Part shown: in pieces, positions 1-5,830 of the stretch | How the letters are laid out: each line of letters starts with the position of its first letter | Numbering within the stretch: position 1 is the stretch's first letter | NCBI GenBank assembly: GCA_020846815.1 | Contig: JADLDF010000121.1 | Span: 1 to 7,945 of the forward strand | Direction of reading: 5' to 3' | DNA: 7,945 bases | From: Gammaproteobacteria bacterium | Lineage (GTDB): Bacteria; Pseudomonadota; Gammaproteobacteria; Steroidobacterales; Steroidobacteraceae | Notes under the pieces: model-generated | Database searches by the model: none | What the model was told of the DNA's origin: nothing | The model's input: the letters and a program-made list of their open reading frames with translations, nothing else | Translations under genes and position numbers: made by a program

Positions 1-652
1 CCGAGTCGACGGAGATCTTGCGGCCCATGACCCATTTCGGATGCGCGCAGGCCTCGTCCGGCGTCGCGGCGGCGAGCCGCTCGGCGCTCCAGTCGAGGAA
101 CGGGCCGCCGGAGGCCGTCAGCAGCAGGCGCTTCACGCCCGGCGGCGGCTCGCCCGGCACGGCGGTCTGCGGCAGACACTGGAAGATCGCGTTGTGCTCG
201 CTGTCGATCGGCAGCAGCGTCGCGCCCGCGGCGCGCGCCTCGGCGATCAGCAGCGGCCCGGCCATGACCAGCGATTCCTTGTTGGCGATCATCAGGCGGT
301 GGCCGGCACGTGCCGCCGCCAGCGTCGAACGCAGGCCCGCGGCACCGACGATGCCGGCCAGCACGTACGGCGCCTCGGGCAGACGAGCGATCGTCTCGAT
401 ACCCTGCTCGCCCGCCAGCACGCGGGTCGGCAGCCCGGCCGAGCGCAGCTCGCGCTCGAGCTCGAGCGCCCGATCCCCCTCTGCGAGCGCGGCGTAATCC
501 GGGCGGAAGCGGCGACACTGTGCGGCGAGCTTGGCGACGTTGCGGCGCGCGCCCAGCGCGACGACGCGGAAATCCGCCGCATGCCGCGCCAGCACGTCGA
601 GGGCGCTGTCGCCGATCGTGCCGGTCGAGCCGAGCACGGCGACGCCGATCAC
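1..652 (-). CDS. dxr: 1-deoxy-D-xylulose 5-phosphate reductoisomerase, N-terminal 217 residues (partial)
   Basis: Dxr (IspC) converts 1-deoxy-D-xylulose 5-phosphate to 2-C-methyl-D-erythritol 4-phosphate with NADPH and a divalent metal, the first committed step of the MEP isoprenoid pathway, in the cytosol. Visible features are the NADPH-binding loop GSTGTIG (residues 8-14), AGIVGAAGL (99-107), IANKES (122-127), the metal-ligand segment PIDSEHNAIFQ (148-158, with D150 and E152), LLTASGGPF (177-185) and the substrate-loop segment HPKWVMGRKISVDS (204-217). The window edge cuts the gene before the third metal ligand and the C-terminal domain; the family is about 390-400 residues. The start is GTG at 652, chosen because it overlaps the cdsA stop in a GTGA quartet and puts the Rossmann motif at the usual distance from the N-terminus; a GAGG lies about 9 bases upstream inside cdsA. 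It is the last visible gene of the pyrH-frr-uppS-cdsA-dxr run. Identity is secure; the exact start is likely. Confidence 0.96.
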   Translation of the reverse strand, partial: MIGVAVLGSTGTIGDSALDVLARHAADFRVVALGARRNVAKLAAQCRRFRPDYAALAEGDRALELERELRSAGLPTRVLAGEQGIETIARLPEAPYVLAGIVGAAGLRSTLAAARAGHRLMIANKESLVMAGPLLIAEARAAGATLLPIDSEHNAIFQCLPQTAVPGEPPPGVKRLLLTASGGPFLDWSAERLAAATPDEACAHPKWVMGRKISVDS

Positions 653-1470
653 GAAACGGCCTCGATCTGCAGCAGTCCGAGCAGCAGCACCGGCGCGCCG
701 GCCGTGATGCTGTCGATGCGGTCCAGCACTCCGCCGTGCCCGGGGAAGAGGCTGCCGCTGTCCTTCACGCCTGCATAGCGTTTGAGCATGCTCTCGGTCA
801 GGTCGCCGACGACCGAGAACGCCGCGGCGGCGAGACCCACCGGCAGCATCCGTGCCGGCGACACGCCGAACCAGGCGCCACCGCCCCAGGCGACCAGGGC
901 CGCGAGCAGCAGGCCACCGATGACGCCTTCCCAGGTCTTGCCCGGCGACACCCGCGGCGCGAGCAGCACGCGGCCGAAGCGTCGACCGGCGAAGAACGCC
1001 CCCGTGTCGGCCGCGACGATCAGCACCAGCGCGAACAGTGTCAGCGCCGCGCCGATGTCCGGCACGAGGCGGATCTCGGCCAGTGCCACCGCGGCCGGCA
1101 CGAGCGCGAACAGGCCCGCGACGCCGGCCGACCAGCCGCGCACGCTCTTCGGCGCCAGCGCCAGCCACGCGAGCGCGACCAGCCACCAGAGGCCCGCGAG
1201 CGCGAGCAGAGCGCGCAGCGCTGCGGGCTCGCGCGACAGCGACCACGCGATGCCGAGGACCACGAGCACCAGCAGCACGTAGCCCGCACGCGCCGCGGCG
1301 CCCGGCAGGCGGAGCAGCGCCGACCATTCCCAGGCGCCGACGAGCACCACGAGGCCGACCAGCACCAGTGTCGCGGGCGCCGGCAGGCCGAGCACCACGC
1401 TGATCAGTACGGCGGCCAGCACCAGTGCCGTCAGCACGCGCGAGCGCAGCGCGCCGGGTGCGCCGCTCAC
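649..1470 (-). CDS. cdsA: Phosphatidate cytidylyltransferase (CDP-diglyceride synthase)
   Basis: CdsA is an integral inner-membrane enzyme that condenses CTP and phosphatidic acid to CDP-diacylglycerol, the precursor of all major phospholipids. The 273-residue protein (E. coli enzyme about 285) is almost entirely hydrophobic with several predicted membrane helices, for example around residues 12-28, 33-48, 63-77, 86-106, 115-131, 140-156, 183-200 and 208-222. The conserved AADTGAFFAGRRFG (153-166) and SPGKTWEG (175-182) are present. The family signature at 227-253 is intact: SMLKR, then KDSGSLFPGHGG, ending in DRID, including D250 and D253. The start is GTG at 1470, overlapping the uppS stop as GTGA, with the G-rich stretch GGCGGG just upstream; the stop overlaps the dxr start in the same way. 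Both overlaps suggest translational coupling. Nothing is missing or broken. Confidence 0.97.
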   Translation of the reverse strand: MSGAPGALRSRVLTALVLAAVLISVVLGLPAPATLVLVGLVVLVGAWEWSALLRLPGAAARAGYVLLVLVVLGIAWSLSREPAALRALLALAGLWWLVALAWLALAPKSVRGWSAGVAGLFALVPAAVALAEIRLVPDIGAALTLFALVLIVAADTGAFFAGRRFGRVLLAPRVSPGKTWEGVIGGLLLAALVAWGGGAWFGVSPARMLPVGLAAAAFSVVGDLTESMLKRYAGVKDSGSLFPGHGGVLDRIDSITAGAPVLLLGLLQIEAVS

Positions 1471-2195
1471 GGACGGGCACCCGCCGTGCGCTGGCCGCGC
1501 ACCATGCCGAAGCGGCGCTGCCGCCCCTCGAAGTCGGCGAGCGCGGCCTCGAGCTCGGCGATGCCGAAGTCGGGCCAGAGCACGTCGGTGAAGTGCAGCT
1601 CGGCGTAGGCCAGGTTCCAGAGCAGGAAATTGCTGATGCGGCGCTCGCCGCCGGTGCGGATGAACAGGTCCGGGTCCGGCAGGCCGCCGAGCTGCAGCTC
1701 GGCGGAGAACGTCGCCGCGTCGATCTGCTCAGGCCGCAGCGCACCGCTCGCGACCTTGCGCGCGAGACTGCGCGCCGCCTCGAGGATGTCCCAGTGGCCG
1801 CCGTAGCTGACGGCGACCTGCAGCTTGAGCCCCTGGTTGGCCGCGGTGCGCGCCTCGGCCTCGGCGATGCGCTGCTGCAGCCGCACCGAGAGCGCACGGC
1901 GGTCGCCGATGATGCGCAGCCGCACGCCGTTGGCGTGCAGCTCGTCGACCTCGCGGTCCAGCGCGTCGAAGAACAGCGCCATCAGCGTCGCCACCTCGCC
2001 CTCGGGGCGGCGCCAGTTCTCGCTGGAGAACGCGAACAGCGTCAGCGCACCGATGCGGCGGCGCGCGCATTCGCGTATGCACATGCGCACCGGCTCGATG
2101 CCGGCCTTGTGGCCGGCCGTGCGCAGTTCGCCGCGGGCCTCGGCCCAGCGGCCGTTGCCGTCCATCACGATCGCGACGTGCTGCGGAAGTGCCAA
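1467..2195 (-). CDS. uppS: Undecaprenyl diphosphate synthase (cis-prenyltransferase)
   Basis: UppS (IspU) adds eight isopentenyl diphosphates in cis to farnesyl diphosphate, giving the C55 carrier lipid precursor for peptidoglycan and O-antigen. Motifs are complete: MDGNGRW (11-17, catalytic Asp12), GHKAG (28-32), FAFSSENWRRP (54-64), RLRIIGD, and RTGGERRISNFLLW (180-193) followed by E199. These match E. coli D26, R194 and E213 with a constant offset of 14 and no gaps. The first in-frame ATG/GTG/TTG codon is TTG at 2195, giving 242 residues. The roughly 25 bases before it are C-rich with no Shine-Dalgarno. An in-frame CTG at 2237 would add 14 residues and give the E. coli N-terminal length, so the 5' end is uncertain. 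It lies 47 bases after frr and overlaps cdsA by four bases. Confidence 0.96.
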   Translation of the reverse strand: MALPQHVAIVMDGNGRWAEARGELRTAGHKAGIEPVRMCIRECARRRIGALTLFAFSSENWRRPEGEVATLMALFFDALDREVDELHANGVRLRIIGDRRALSVRLQQRIAEAEARTAANQGLKLQVAVSYGGHWDILEAARSLARKVASGALRPEQIDAATFSAELQLGGLPDPDLFIRTGGERRISNFLLWNLAYAELHFTDVLWPDFGIAELEAALADFEGRQRRFGMVRGQRTAGARP

Positions 2196-2242
2196 GGGAG
2201 CGGCTGGCGGGGCTGGCGCGGCGGACGGAGATCGCAGGCCGT
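2196..2242 (-). other. frr-uppS intergenic gap, possibly translated as an uppS N-terminal extension
   Basis: This gap is C/G-rich and lacks any purine-rich ribosome binding site in front of the TTG at 2195. Read in the uppS frame it has no stop and encodes a Pro/Ala/Ser-rich stretch, and it contains an in-frame CTG at 2237. It may therefore be an uppS N-terminus starting at CTG, or simply an untranslated spacer. No hairpin or promoter stands out. Confidence 0.35.
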
Positions 2243-2800
2243 TCAGACCTGCATGATCTCCTTTTCCTTGACCGCGAGCGCCGCGTCGATGTCGGCCACG
2301 TGCTTGTCGGTCAGCTTCTGGATCTCGTCCTGGGCGCGCTTCTCGTCGTCCTGGCCGATCAGCTTTTCCTTGAGCATGTCCTTGACGTCGCCGAGCACGT
2401 CGCGGCGCACGTTGCGGACCGCGACGCGCGCGTTCTCGGCGTCGGCACGCACGACCTTGGTGATGTCGCGGCGGCGCTCCTCGGTCAGGGGCGGCAGCGG
2501 CACGCGGATGACCGCACCGGCGGTATTCGGCGTGAGACCGAGGTCCGACTTGTAGATCGCCTTCTCGACAGCCTGTACCGCGCCCTTGTCCCAGGGGTTG
2601 ATCAGCAGCGTCCGCGCATCCTCGATCGTGATGTTGGCGAGCTGGTTAAGCGGCGTCTCGGTGCCGTAGTAGTCGACCTTGAGGTTCTCGACCAGGCTCG
2701 GATGGGCGCGGCCCGTGCGCAGCTTCCTGGTGTCGGCATGGAACTGCTGCACGCACTTCGCCATGCGCTGGATGCAGTCCTTCTTGAGTTCGTCGAGCAT
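2243..2800 (-). CDS. frr: Ribosome recycling factor
   Basis: RRF works with EF-G to split post-termination 70S complexes into subunits. The 185-residue protein has exactly the length of the E. coli protein and collinear landmarks: [11 protein letters not shown] (26-36), YYGTETPL (44-51), the PLNQLA hinge region, INPWDK (67-72), VEKAI (78-82), SDLGLTPN (85-92), [14 protein letters not shown] (99-112), [10 protein letters not shown] (125-134, including Arg132, known to be important in E. coli), and the C-terminal helix ending EIMQV. Domain I is the three-helix bundle (both ends of the chain) and domain II is the central beta domain. The ATG at 2800 follows the pyrH stop by 13 bases, with GGGGAAGG just upstream at tight spacing, so it probably shares the pyrH transcript. 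No anomalies. Confidence 0.98.
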   Translation of the reverse strand: MLDELKKDCIQRMAKCVQQFHADTRKLRTGRAHPSLVENLKVDYYGTETPLNQLANITIEDARTLLINPWDKGAVQAVEKAIYKSDLGLTPNTAGAVIRVPLPPLTEERRRDITKVVRADAENARVAVRNVRRDVLGDVKDMLKEKLIGQDDEKRAQDEIQKLTDKHVADIDAALAVKEKEIMQV

Positions 2801-2813
2801 GGCCCTTCCCCGC

Positions 2814-3554
2814 TCAGTTGTTCGTGACGGCGGTGCCGACGTCCTCGCCGCGCGCGATGCGCAGCAGGTCGCCGGGGTTGTTGAGGTTGAACACCCGCAA
2901 TGGCAGGTTGTTGTCGCGGCACATGACGATCGCGGTGGCGTCCATGACGTTCAGGCGCTCAGCGAGCACGCGGTCGAAATTCAGCTTCGGATAGTGTACG
3001 GCGGCGGGGTTCTTCACCGGATCGTCGGAATATATGCCGTTGACCTTGGTGGCCTTGAGCAGCACCTCGGCGCCGATCTCGATCGCGCGCAGCGAAGCGG
3101 CGGTATCGGTGGTGAAGAACGGGTTGCCGGTGCCGGCCGCGAACAGCACGACGCGCCCCTTCTCGAGGTGGCGGATCGCGCGGCGGCGGATGAAGTCCTC
3201 GCAGACCTCGTTGATGCGGATCGCGGACATCACGCGCGCGTGGCAGCCGAGGCCTTCCAGCGCATCCTGCATCGCCAGGCAGTTCATGACCGTGGCCAGC
3301 ATGCCCATCTGGTCGGCAGTGACGCGATCCATGCCGGCGCGCGCGAGACCGGCGCCACGGAAAATGTTGCCGCCGCCGAGCACGACCGCGGTCTGGATGC
3401 CCATCGCCAGCAGTTCCTGGATCTCGAGCGCGATGCGCCGCAGCATGCCGGGATCGATGCCGTAGTCGGAGCCGCCCATCAGGGCCTCGCCCGACAGCTT
3501 CACCAGCATCCGCCGGTAACGCGGGGGCTTGCCGTCATTGCGCAGATCGTTCAT
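2814..3554 (-). CDS. pyrH: UMP kinase
   Basis: PyrH phosphorylates UMP to UDP with ATP in pyrimidine nucleotide synthesis. It is a hexameric amino-acid-kinase-fold enzyme specific to prokaryotes. Motifs in order over 246 residues (E. coli 241) are KLSGEALMG (19-27), [12 protein letters not shown] (60-71), [11 protein letters not shown] (81-91), [13 protein letters not shown] (141-153) for the nucleoside monophosphate site, [14 protein letters not shown] (166-179), NVMDATA (202-208), and VFNLNNPG (221-228). The ATG at 3554 has an excellent Shine-Dalgarno (GGAGGA, five bases upstream), which decides the start and gives a slightly longer N-terminus than E. coli. A strong terminator separates it from tsf, so it probably begins its own transcription unit pyrH-frr-uppS-cdsA-dxr. 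In characterised family members GTP activates and UTP inhibits; that is known of the family, not seen here. Confidence 0.98.
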   Translation of the reverse strand: MNDLRNDGKPPRYRRMLVKLSGEALMGGSDYGIDPGMLRRIALEIQELLAMGIQTAVVLGGGNIFRGAGLARAGMDRVTADQMGMLATVMNCLAMQDALEGLGCHARVMSAIRINEVCEDFIRRRAIRHLEKGRVVLFAAGTGNPFFTTDTAASLRAIEIGAEVLLKATKVNGIYSDDPVKNPAAVHYPKLNFDRVLAERLNVMDATAIVMCRDNNLPLRVFNLNNPGDLLRIARGEDVGTAVTNN

Positions 3555-3559
3555 CCGGT

Positions 3560-3565
3560 TCCTCC
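3560..3565 (-). promoter_or_regulatory. Strong ribosome binding site of pyrH
   Basis: GGAGGA reads on the minus strand five bases before the pyrH ATG. It is the best Shine-Dalgarno in the window and fixes the pyrH start. Its strength fits a gene that must initiate translation independently after the upstream terminator. Confidence 0.8.
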
Positions 3566-3619
3566 AGGACCACGGCCGTCGCCGCGGACCGCGCGACGCG
3601 GCACCGCGACCGCCCCTAG

Positions 3620-3648
3620 ATTGTCAGCGGACCCGATTGAAGAAAACC
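3620..3648 (-). promoter_or_regulatory. Weak candidate promoter for pyrH operon
   Basis: After the tsf terminator a new start of transcription is expected. On the minus strand GACAAT (3625-3620, four of six matches to TATAAT) is preceded 17 bases upstream by GGTTTT, which lies in the T-rich arm of the terminator. The -35 match is poor, so this is only a candidate. The rest of the roughly 65-base leader is G+C-rich with short inverted repeats such as CGCG/CGCG around 3597-3608. Confidence 0.22.
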
Positions 3649-3670
3649 CCGCCGGGGCGGGGTTTTCTTC
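3639..3670 (-). terminator. Intrinsic terminator after tsf (15-bp perfect inverted repeat)
   Basis: GAAGAAAACCCCGCC (3639-3653) and GGCGGGGTTTTCTTC (3656-3670) are perfect reverse complements separated by two bases. This gives a hairpin of about 14 pairs with a G+C core, and the A/T-rich outer part supplies a U-rich run on the RNA. On the minus strand it begins 18 bases after the tsf stop codon, the right place to end or attenuate the rpsB-tsf transcript. The symmetry means it would also work on the opposite strand, although no rightward gene ends here. Some read-through into pyrH is possible. Confidence 0.85.
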
Positions 3671-3687
3671 GAGGTCCGGGAGACGGC

Positions 3688-4590
3688 TCATTTCGCTCCG
3701 CTGCCGCCGGTGCTGGCCTTGACCTGGGCCATGACCTCGCCGACGAAATCGTCCTGCTTCTTCTCGATGCCGGCTCCGACCTCGAAGCGCTGGAAGGCAC
3801 GTACCGTGGCCTTGGCGGACTTCAGCAGCTTCTCGACCGTCTGGTCCGGATCCTTGACGAAGGCCTGGCCGAGCAGCGAGATCTCGCCCAGCGACTTGCG
3901 CAGACGGCCCTCGACCATCTTGGCGACGATCTCGGCGGGCTTGCCCTCGCCCTTGGCCTTTTCGGTCTCGATCTCGCGCTCCTTGGCCAGCACCTCGGCC
4001 GGCACATCGGCCACCGAGAGGTACTGCGGGCTGGCCGCGGCCACGTGCATCGCGAGGTCGTGGGCGAGCGCGGCGTCGCCACCCTCGACCGCGACCAGCG
4101 TGCCGATGCGCGTACCGTGGCGGTAGGCACCGAGCTGGCCCGCGGACTCGAGATGGACGGCGCGGCGGACGCTGATGTTCTCGCCGATCTTGGCGACCAG
4201 CGCACGCCGGCGCTCGTCGATGGTCTCGCCGCTCGCGAGCCGCGCACCGCCGAGCACGGCGACGTCGCTGGCGCGGGTCTCGAGCGCCTTGCGGGCGATC
4301 TCGGCCGCGAAGCCCTGGAAGTCGGCTTCGCGCGCTACGAAGTCGGTCTCGCAGTTGATCTCGACCATCGCGGCGGCGCGGCCGTCGGCCGACTTCTCGA
4401 TCACGACCACGCCCTCGGCGGCGACGCGCGCGGCCTTCTTGTCGGCCTTGGCGAGCCCCTGCTTGCGCATCAGCTCGGCCGCGGCCTCGAGATCACCGCC
4501 GGTCTCGACCAGGGCTTTCTTGCACTCCATCATGCCCGCGCCCGTGCGCTCGCGGAGCTGCTTGACGAGGTCTGCGGAAACATTCGCCAT
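3688..4590 (-). CDS. tsf: Translation elongation factor Ts
   Basis: EF-Ts is the nucleotide exchange factor that releases GDP from EF-Tu. The 300-residue protein (E. coli 283) carries the N-terminal UBA-like domain with signature [16 protein letters not shown] (12-27), [15 protein letters not shown] (31-45), then the second signature [10 protein letters not shown] (77-86) whose TDF contacts EF-Tu. The core dimerisation-type domains follow, including [12 protein letters not shown] and a [14 protein letters not shown] segment, with [13 protein letters not shown] near the C-terminus. The ATG at 4590 sits only three bases after the rpsB stop, with G-rich sequence inside the end of rpsB as the likely ribosome binding site, so translation is probably coupled to rpsB. 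A terminator follows. The protein is intact. Confidence 0.98.
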   Translation of the reverse strand: MANVSADLVKQLRERTGAGMMECKKALVETGGDLEAAAELMRKQGLAKADKKAARVAAEGVVVIEKSADGRAAAMVEINCETDFVAREADFQGFAAEIARKALETRASDVAVLGGARLASGETIDERRRALVAKIGENISVRRAVHLESAGQLGAYRHGTRIGTLVAVEGGDAALAHDLAMHVAAASPQYLSVADVPAEVLAKEREIETEKAKGEGKPAEIVAKMVEGRLRKSLGEISLLGQAFVKDPDQTVEKLLKSAKATVRAFQRFEVGAGIEKKQDDFVGEVMAQVKASTGGSGAK

Positions 4591-4593
4591 GGC

Positions 4594-5607
4594 TCAGCCC
4601 CGGCGACGCGGTACGGGACCGCCCGAGGAGCGGCGACGCGGCGCCGGTGCGGACGCCGAGGTCGTGCCGCTGGCGCCGTCGGTGGCTCCGACCTGGGCGG
4701 CCACGGCAGCCGCGAGCTCCGCGACCGAATCGTCCTCACCCTCGCCGTCGACCGGCGCGGCAGCGACCGCGGCCACGGGGCGGCGACGCGCCGGGGGCGC
4801 AGGCCGCCGGCCGCGGCCCGCCGGGGCCGCATCGCGACGCGGACGGCCACGGCCGGACTTGGGCCGCGGATTGCCCTGCTCGTCGAGCTCGACGAACTCG
4901 TCCTCGCCGACCGCGATCTGCGGCACCTGCGAACGGCCCTCGATGACCGCATCGGCCATGGCGATGGTATAGAGCTGGATCGCGCGCATCGCATCGTCGT
5001 TGCCCGGGATCACGTAGTCGATGCTGTCGGGCGAGCAGTTGGTGTCGACCACGGCGACCACTGGAATGCCGAGCTTGCGGGCTTCGTGGATCGCGATGTT
5101 CTCGTGACCGACGTCGATCACGAAAATGACGTCGGGCAGGGATTCCATGTGCTTGATGCCGCCGAGGGAGCGCTCGAGCTTTTCCATCTCGCGGCGCAGC
5201 ATCGTGCCTTCCTTCTTGCCGCGGCGCTCGAGCGTGCCGCTGTCCTTCATCTCGGTGAGATCGGACAGGCGCTTGATCGACTGGCGCACGGTCTTGAAGT
5301 TGGTGAGCATGCCGCCCAGCCAGCGCTGGTTGACGTAGGGCATCTCGCAGCGGCCGGCTTCGCGCTGCACGGCCTCGCGGGCCGAGCGCTTGGTGCCGAC
5401 GAACAGCACGGCGCCGCCATCGGCGACGACGTTCCTGATGAAGCCCGCAGCCTCCACGAACAGCGGCTGGGTCTTCTCGAGGTTGATGATGTGGATCTTG
5501 TTGCGCTCGCCGAAGATGTACTCTGCCATCTTCGGGTTCCAGAAGCGGGTCTGGTGTCCGAAATGGACGCCCGCCTCCAGCATCTGTCGCATGGACACGC
5601 TGGCCAT
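4594..5607 (-). CDS. rpsB: 30S ribosomal protein uS2 with long C-terminal low-complexity extension
   Basis: uS2 binds late on the back of the 30S subunit and in E. coli is needed to dock bS1. Residues 1-227 align without gaps to the E. coli protein (about 241 residues): [20 protein letters not shown] (1-20), [17 protein letters not shown] (36-46), FVGTKRSA (69-76), [12 protein letters not shown] (95-106), [11 protein letters not shown] (159-169), [15 protein letters not shown] (180-194), VIPGNDDA (199-206) and EGRSQ (223-227). Beyond this lie about 110 extra residues (228-337): an acidic stretch [13 protein letters not shown], an Arg/Pro/Gly-rich patch ([20 protein letters not shown]), acidic DGEGEDDS, an Ala-rich segment, and Arg clusters ending PVPRRRG. 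The ATG at 5607 has AAGGAG six bases upstream. A further upstream in-frame start is rejected because it falls in the leader. tsf starts three bases downstream. Confidence 0.97.
   Translation of the reverse strand: MASVSMRQMLEAGVHFGHQTRFWNPKMAEYIFGERNKIHIINLEKTQPLFVEAAGFIRNVVADGGAVLFVGTKRSAREAVQREAGRCEMPYVNQRWLGGMLTNFKTVRQSIKRLSDLTEMKDSGTLERRGKKEGTMLRREMEKLERSLGGIKHMESLPDVIFVIDVGHENIAIHEARKLGIPVVAVVDTNCSPDSIDYVIPGNDDAMRAIQLYTIAMADAVIEGRSQVPQIAVGEDEFVELDEQGNPRPKSGRGRPRRDAAPAGRGRRPAPPARRRPVAAVAAAPVDGEGEDDSVAELAAAVAAQVGATDGASGTTSASAPAPRRRSSGGPVPRRRG
4597..4926 (-). other. Low-complexity C-terminal extension of uS2 with repeated PRRR units
   Basis: This segment encodes uS2 residues 228-337. The 10-base string CGGCGACGCG (plus strand) recurs exactly at 4601-4610, 4631-4640 and 4781-4790, with a near copy at 4832-4841. 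The two terminal copies are 30 bases apart, in frame, and encode P-R-R-R/P-R-R-R within [10 protein letters not shown] and PVPRRRG. Arg codons near these units favour CGT/CGC, as in highly expressed genes, and third positions remain mostly G or C, so the stretch looks translated rather than a stray read-through. The charge pattern alternates acidic, basic, acidic, Ala-rich, basic. I recognise no domain. Confidence 0.7.
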
Positions 5608-5613
5608 CGATAA

Positions 5614-5619
5614 CTCCTT
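5614..5619 (-). promoter_or_regulatory. Ribosome binding site of rpsB
   Basis: AAGGAG on the minus strand lies six bases before the rpsB ATG and decides the start at 5607. The flanks CGACAA (5623-5618) and TTATCG (5613-5608) can pair imperfectly (one mismatch), which would present GGAG in a four-base loop. Confidence 0.85.
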
Positions 5620-5634
5620 GTCGGGTTGAGCCTC

Positions 5635-5732
5635 CGCGCGTCTCGACAGCCATCCAGGGACTGCGGTCCCGGACTGCACTCGCAGTCCGCAACCTGTTCC
5701 TGGACACCCAGCTGCCGATTTCGCGACGCGCG
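5635..5732 (-). promoter_or_regulatory. Structured rpsB mRNA leader, probable uS2 autoregulatory element
   Basis: The roughly 150-base rpsB leader contains nested complementary segments. An outer 8-bp stem pairs 5725-5732 with 5635-5642 (CGCGCGTC/GACGCGCG). A 4-bp stem pairs 5711-5714 with 5647-5650. A 6-bp stem pairs 5699-5704 with 5653-5658 (TCCAGG/CCTGGA). These enclose a perfect 7-bp hairpin with a four-base loop at 5671-5688 and a 5-bp hairpin with a four-base loop at 5657-5670; the last shares two bases with the 6-bp stem, so the two may compete. Repression of rpsB-tsf by uS2 binding to its own leader is established in E. coli. Assigning that role here rests on position and structure, not on a matched consensus. 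Confidence 0.6.
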
Positions 5733-5739
5733 TGTGGGG

Positions 5740-5768
5740 TTGTTTGCCAAAAAAGGCCGCGCTTTATA
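5740..5768 (+). promoter_or_regulatory. Candidate map-glnD promoter sharing the rpsB -10 box
   Basis: On the plus strand TTGTTT (5740-5745) lies 17 bases before TTTATA (5763-5768), the exact complement of the rpsB -10 box; TATACC (5765-5770) is an alternative -10 at 19-base spacing. The -10 matches are weaker (three or four of six) than on the other strand. A start near 5775 would leave a leader of about 55 bases before the map ATG at 5831. No other promoter-like sequence stands out between rpsB and map. Confidence 0.4.
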
Positions 5769-5791
5769 CCATGAAGTTCCCGTACAAACAA
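5763..5791 (-). promoter_or_regulatory. rpsB-tsf promoter (extended -10)
   Basis: On the minus strand TTGTTT (5791-5786) and TATAAA (5768-5763, five of six matches) are separated by exactly 17 bases. TGG immediately precedes TATAAA, giving the extended -10 form TGnTATAAA. The next bases, GCGCGG, form a G+C-rich discriminator of the kind seen at stringently controlled ribosomal promoters. A start near 5756 would give a leader of about 150 bases before the ATG at 5607. Confidence 0.65.
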
Positions 5792-5830
5792 CGCCTTACG
5801 GTTCGCGCGCCGGGGGCTTCGATCCCAAGC

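Noticed and set aside
310..1608. 432-codon plus-strand open frame opposite dxr and cdsA
   Set aside because: An Arg/Gln/His/Ala-rich sequence typical of antisense GC-rich frames; cdsA and dxr are certain on the other strand.
4594..4930. uS2 tail as a frameshift artefact reading out of frame past the true stop
   Set aside because: The frame keeps G/C-ending codons and CGT/CGC Arg use as in the core, and ends just before tsf. I cannot fully exclude a sequencing error, but nothing in the other frames resembles a normal uS2 C-terminus.
3529..5613. Very long open frame on the plus strand (694 codons) opposite pyrH, tsf and rpsB
   Set aside because: It mirrors the codons of strongly recognised minus-strand genes; high G+C third positions suppress stops in opposite frames. 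The predicted protein is low-complexity (Leu/Asp/His/Arg) with no motif.
5608..5679. Longer rpsB starting 24 codons upstream (5679)
   Set aside because: The uS2 N-terminus is highly conserved and begins at 5607 directly after a good AAGGAG; the extra codons lie within the structured leader.
5732..5830. Longer map starting at GTG 5732 or ATG 5771
   Set aside because: The extra residues do not resemble the family N-terminus and overlap the promoter boxes; a transcript starting near 5775 would exclude both starts.
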